Positions 61,305 to 64,000 of a stretch of 64,000 nt of DNA are shown here, piece by piece. The notes below the pieces were generated by a model, which worked only from the letters and a program-made list of their open reading frames with translations, did not search any database and was not told the origin of the DNA. Position numbers and translations under genes: made by a program. Location: contig JBMOPE010000006.1 of NCBI GenBank assembly GCA_049323755.1, positions 186,001-250,000 of the forward strand. The letters are read 5' to 3'. This DNA comes from BRHc4a sp049323755. GTDB taxonomy: Bacteria; Bacillota; Desulfotomaculia; Desulfotomaculales; Desulfocucumaceae. The first letter of the stretch is position 1. Each line of letters starts with the position of its first letter.

Positions 61305-61332
61305 ATTAAATTACGAAAGGGGAATATCATTT

Positions 61333-62826
61333 ATGTCTGGTGGCAGTAATCTGAAAAATCGCTCTGTTTTGTATATTTCTGCTGTCATAGTCCTTCTTTT
61401 CGTAGGGTTGGGAATGTTTCTTCCCTCCCAGATGGGTAAAGTGGTAAACGATGTTTTTGCATTTTTAACAACTGATTTCGGCTGGCTATATCTTTTGTCA
61501 GTGGCCATTTTTATAGTCTTTGCCTTTGGTATTGCATTAAGCCGCTATGGGCAGATAAAGCTGGGGAAAGAAGACGAAAAACCGGAGTTCAGCAATTTCC
61601 AGTGGTTTGCCATGCTGTTCGGCGGCGGTATGGGCATTGGCCTTGTGTTCTGGTCGATTGCGGAGCCAATCATGCACTACGTATCCCCGCCGGTTGGCAC
61701 AGGCAATACCCCCGAAGCCATGCATACAGCCATGAGGATAGTGTTTTTCCACTGGGGTATTCATGCCTGGGTTATATTCGCAATATGCGGTCTTGCCCTT
61801 GCGTACTTCCAATTCCGCAAGGGACTGCCGTTCCTGGTAAGTTCCGCTTTCTATCCTCTGATTGGCGACAGGATTTATGGCCCTATCGGTAAAGCTATAG
61901 ACATACTATCTGTTTTTGCCACCGTGTTTGGCGTGGCCACCAGCCTGGGCCTCGGATCCAGCCAGATTGCCACCGGGATTCAATATATCTGGGGAATCGA
62001 GGCGACTCCCTTTACCATCTCCATAATAATAGCGGTAATGACCGTGCTCTTTACACTGACCACCATTTCCGGACTTCATAAGGCTATGCAGGCTGCTGCC
62101 AACATCAAAGTCTGGCTTTCAATTGCATTCATGGTGTTTATCTTCCTTTTTGGCGGCATGGTTTTCATAATGAACGCATTTACTGATGCCATTGGCGCCT
62201 ACTTCCAGAACTTCATCGGGCAGAGCCTGTGGATGGGCAACCTGCCCTGGTTAACCGGCTGGACTATATTCTACTGGGCATGGTGGATTGCCTGGGCCCC
62301 GTTTGTTGGCCAATTTGTAGCCCGGGTTTCAAAAGGACGCACCATCCGTGAATTCGTCCTGGCGGTTACCCTGCTGCCTGTTGGGTTTTCCTTCATCTGG
62401 CTTTCCATATACGGCGGAGCGGCCTTCAATCTGGATGCCATCTCCAATGGGGCAATTCAGGCCGCTGTTAACGCGGACTATACAACCGCCTTTTTTGCGA
62501 CCCTACAGCAGCTGCCGCTATACGCGTTAACTGCTCCACTGGCTATTGTCCTTATCGTCGCCTCCTTTGTGGCGGCTGCAGACTCCGCAACCTATGTGCT
62601 GGCAATGCTGACTTCGGGCGGGGACATGGAACCTGACAAGAAGCTCCGCAGTTTCTGGGGCTTTATGCAGGGGGCCATTACCATTATACTGATACTGGTG
62701 GGAGGCAAAGCCGCGCTGACGGCTCTGCAGACAGCTTCCATTGCAGCGGCTTTCCCGTTTATGCTTATCATGCTGGCCATGTGCTTCAGCATTTACAAGG
62801 CCCTTAGAGAGGATCACGGCAGGTGA
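61333..62826 (+). CDS. BCCT-family betaine/carnitine/choline transporter (second copy)
   Basis: 497 residues, twelve membrane helices, with FGGGMGIGLVFWSIAEP, FFHWGIHAWVIFA and WTIFYWAWWIAWAPFVGQFVARVSKGRTIREF. Same family as the 56566 gene but clearly diverged, so probably with a different substrate or affinity. Gene start behind AAAGGGG. Preceded by the riboswitch-like element and followed by a terminator. Confidence 0.93.
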   Translation: MSGGSNLKNRSVLYISAVIVLLFVGLGMFLPSQMGKVVNDVFAFLTTDFGWLYLLSVAIFIVFAFGIALSRYGQIKLGKEDEKPEFSNFQWFAMLFGGGMGIGLVFWSIAEPIMHYVSPPVGTGNTPEAMHTAMRIVFFHWGIHAWVIFAICGLALAYFQFRKGLPFLVSSAFYPLIGDRIYGPIGKAIDILSVFATVFGVATSLGLGSSQIATGIQYIWGIEATPFTISIIIAVMTVLFTLTTISGLHKAMQAAANIKVWLSIAFMVFIFLFGGMVFIMNAFTDAIGAYFQNFIGQSLWMGNLPWLTGWTIFYWAWWIAWAPFVGQFVARVSKGRTIREFVLAVTLLPVGFSFIWLSIYGGAAFNLDAISNGAIQAAVNADYTTAFFATLQQLPLYALTAPLAIVLIVASFVAAADSATYVLAMLTSGGDMEPDKKLRSFWGFMQGAITIILILVGGKAALTALQTASIAAAFPFMLIMLAMCFSIYKALREDHGR

Positions 62827-62860
62827 AGCCGGTATTTGTATAATGAATAGAACAGGTATA

Positions 62861-62893
62861 GACACCCAGGGCTTGAAAGCCTGGGTGTCTTTT
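62861..62893 (+). terminator. Terminator after the second BCCT gene
   Basis: GACACCCAGG.CTT GA AAG.CCTGGGTGTC followed by TTTT. The DUF1638 gene begins 66 bp later, so it either has its own promoter or gets read-through. Confidence 0.8.
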
Positions 62894-62958
62894 GATAAAA
62901 TTAATACTTTTTGTTAATGTATAAAAAGGGTGGCAATCAGTTTCCGGGAGATGATATC

Positions 62959-63639
62959 ATGAAAATTAAGCTCATCGGCTGCCATTCAACCATGAATGAA
63001 GTGCGTTGGCTTGGAGCTGACAGTGAAGCGGACTGTGTATTCCTCGATTACAGTTTTCATGCAAGGCCTGATAAACTCCACAGGAAATTACAGGAGATAA
63101 TTAATGAGAGCCAGGATTACGACCTCATTATACTTACATACAGCCGCTGTTCAAATTCTGTAATAGGTTTGGTTTCACCCAATGTGCCGCTCCTGTTTCC
63201 GGCTACCCATGATTGTATTGGCCTAATGCTGGGTTCTAATGCCAGACACATGAAAATGTTTAAAAAGAGCCCGGCTACTTATTATTTCAGCCAGGGCTGG
63301 CTGGATTATGGCCGTACCCCCTATGCTGAATTTCTGGAATACAGGGAAAGGTACGGAGAGAATAAAGCAAAAAAAATAATCAATGCCCTGTACGGACGGT
63401 ATAAAAAAGCAGTGCTGATTATTACACCGGGGATGAAAGATATTGATAATTACCGGTTGCAGGTTAAGGAGATCGCAGACTTTTTTGGTTGGGAAGCAGG
63501 AGAAGTTGAAGGGGATTTAAACCTGCTAAAATCAGTACTTAATGGTTATGGAACATTGGAAACGGTATATGTTAAACCAGGAAAGCCCGTAACCGAGAAA
63601 ATGTTTACGCCAGGAGGACGGGATGATAATCAAAATTAA
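62959..63639 (+). CDS. DUF1638-family protein
   Basis: 226 residues from ATG 62959 with GGGAG 8 nt upstream (the earlier ATG has none). KIKLIGCHSTMNEV, DLIILTYSRCSNSVIGL, LLFPATHDCIGLMLGS and TYYFSQGWLDYG are typical of DUF1638, whose genes often lie next to MttB-like methyltransferases. The conserved Cys residues (GCHS, SRCS, HDC) suggest a metal or corrinoid-related role. Overlaps the next gene by 17 bp. Confidence 0.85.
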   Translation: MKIKLIGCHSTMNEVRWLGADSEADCVFLDYSFHARPDKLHRKLQEIINESQDYDLIILTYSRCSNSVIGLVSPNVPLLFPATHDCIGLMLGSNARHMKMFKKSPATYYFSQGWLDYGRTPYAEFLEYRERYGENKAKKIINALYGRYKKAVLIITPGMKDIDNYRLQVKEIADFFGWEAGEVEGDLNLLKSVLNGYGTLETVYVKPGKPVTEKMFTPGGRDDNQN

Positions 63640-64000
63640 TTCCTGCAGCCTTGTAGAGACTGCCGGAGATGAAACCCTGATGTCTATTCTTATACGCAAT
63701 CAGGCTCCTGTGCAAAACATTTGCAACGGCAAAGGGCTCTGCGGCAAATGCAGGGTCCGGATATTAAAGGGTATACCGGCACCCACTCAGGCAGACATAG
63801 ATCATTTGAATAAGCTGGAAATTGCCCGGGGTTTTCGCCTTGCATGCATGGTAAAACCGCAGGAGGACATGGAAATCGAAATAGATACCACTGAGCCATA
63901 TGACCGGAAAGAAGCAGCGCTTCTAAACATACAAAACGAAGATTTAAACCCTGGTGTGAGAAAAGTCTTTATGCAAATTCCCAAACCGAGCCTGGAAGAT
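63623..64000 (+). CDS. Corrinoid-activating ferredoxin/ATPase (RACo/RamA-like), partial
   Basis: The first 126 residues only; the gene runs off the window. A [2Fe-2S] ferredoxin domain with CNGKGLCGKCRV and later GFRLAC gives the plant-type Cys set. In the family this is followed by a linker and an ASKHA-type ATP-binding domain (DUF4445). Such proteins reduce Co(II) corrinoid back to Co(I) using ATP when methyl transfer fails. AGGAGG before ATG 63623. It completes the methyltransferase system. Confidence 0.85.
   Translation, partial: MIIKINSCSLVETAGDETLMSILIRNQAPVQNICNGKGLCGKCRVRILKGIPAPTQADIDHLNKLEIARGFRLACMVKPQEDMEIEIDTTEPYDRKEAALLNIQNEDLNPGVRKVFMQIPKPSLED

Overview
The window looks like chromosome of an anaerobic, spore-forming member of the Clostridia, probably Peptococcaceae-like. 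The reasons are a DUF444/YhbH-type sporulation gene, Gram-positive lipoprotein signals and strong AGGAGG ribosome sites, B12- and methyltransferase-based one-carbon chemistry, a tungstate uptake operon, and many iron-sulfur proteins. No rRNA, tRNA or CRISPR array is visible. Base composition is moderate over most of the window. It becomes clearly AT-rich at about 46.8-53.0 kb and around 31.7-33.0 kb, which suggests acquired segments.

Left part (0.2-15.3 kb, all on the minus strand). A regulator that joins an NrpR-type winged helix to an FCD domain (14568-15293) is followed by a small uncharacterised protein, a RidA protein, a fold-type I PLP enzyme, an FAD oxidoreductase, an 83-residue protein, a B12-dependent mutase with its B12 domain fused at the N-terminus, a P-loop protein, a complete Dpp/Opp-type ABC importer and an EamA exporter. 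I read this as one locus for uptake and radical rearrangement of an amino-acid-like compound. The substrate is unknown.

15.3-31.7 kb. This stretch holds a CadC/CadA metal efflux pair, a diguanylate cyclase overlapping a DegT-like protein that lacks the PLP lysine, an inverted repeat array, a GNAT enzyme and a YhbH homologue. Next is a compact plus-strand cassette of Crp regulator, parvulin-type isomerase, 70-residue double-glycine peptide and a YkgJ cysteine-cluster protein whose C-terminus resembles the isomerase's N-terminal domain. This looks like an uncharacterised peptide-maturation system. A broken TnpB element, a 1095-residue MalT/BTAD-type regulator and a TetR gene follow.

31.7-46.8 kb. 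A PadR/permease-prefix pair, then an RND efflux pair preceded by a perfect 37-nt palindrome whose core also occurs at the tetR promoter. A tungstate transporter (tupA-tupC-tupB) has two tandem Moco/Tuco-like riboswitches separated by a terminator. Then come an orphan structured RNA and a four-gene locus of FGGY kinase, glycerol-3-phosphate dehydrogenase, an alkyl-DHAP-synthase-like flavoprotein and a regulator resembling E. coli FadR.

46.8-54.2 kb. This AT-rich segment has a cysteine desulfurase, small Fe-S and cysteine-rich membrane proteins, a divergent ArsR, a DGC-domain protein and an ECF sigma factor, followed by a minus-strand cysteine-rich ferredoxin-like gene.

54.4-64 kb. A quaternary-amine demethylation locus: PocR/AraC regulator and corrinoid protein (minus), then a BCCT transporter, MtrH-like methyltransferase, MttB-family methyltransferase, second corrinoid protein, a cobalamin-riboswitch-like element, second BCCT transporter, DUF1638 protein and the start of a corrinoid-activating ferredoxin-ATPase that runs off the window.

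Degenerate 7-bp repeats are scattered between genes, often as inverted pairs that could fold into long hairpins.
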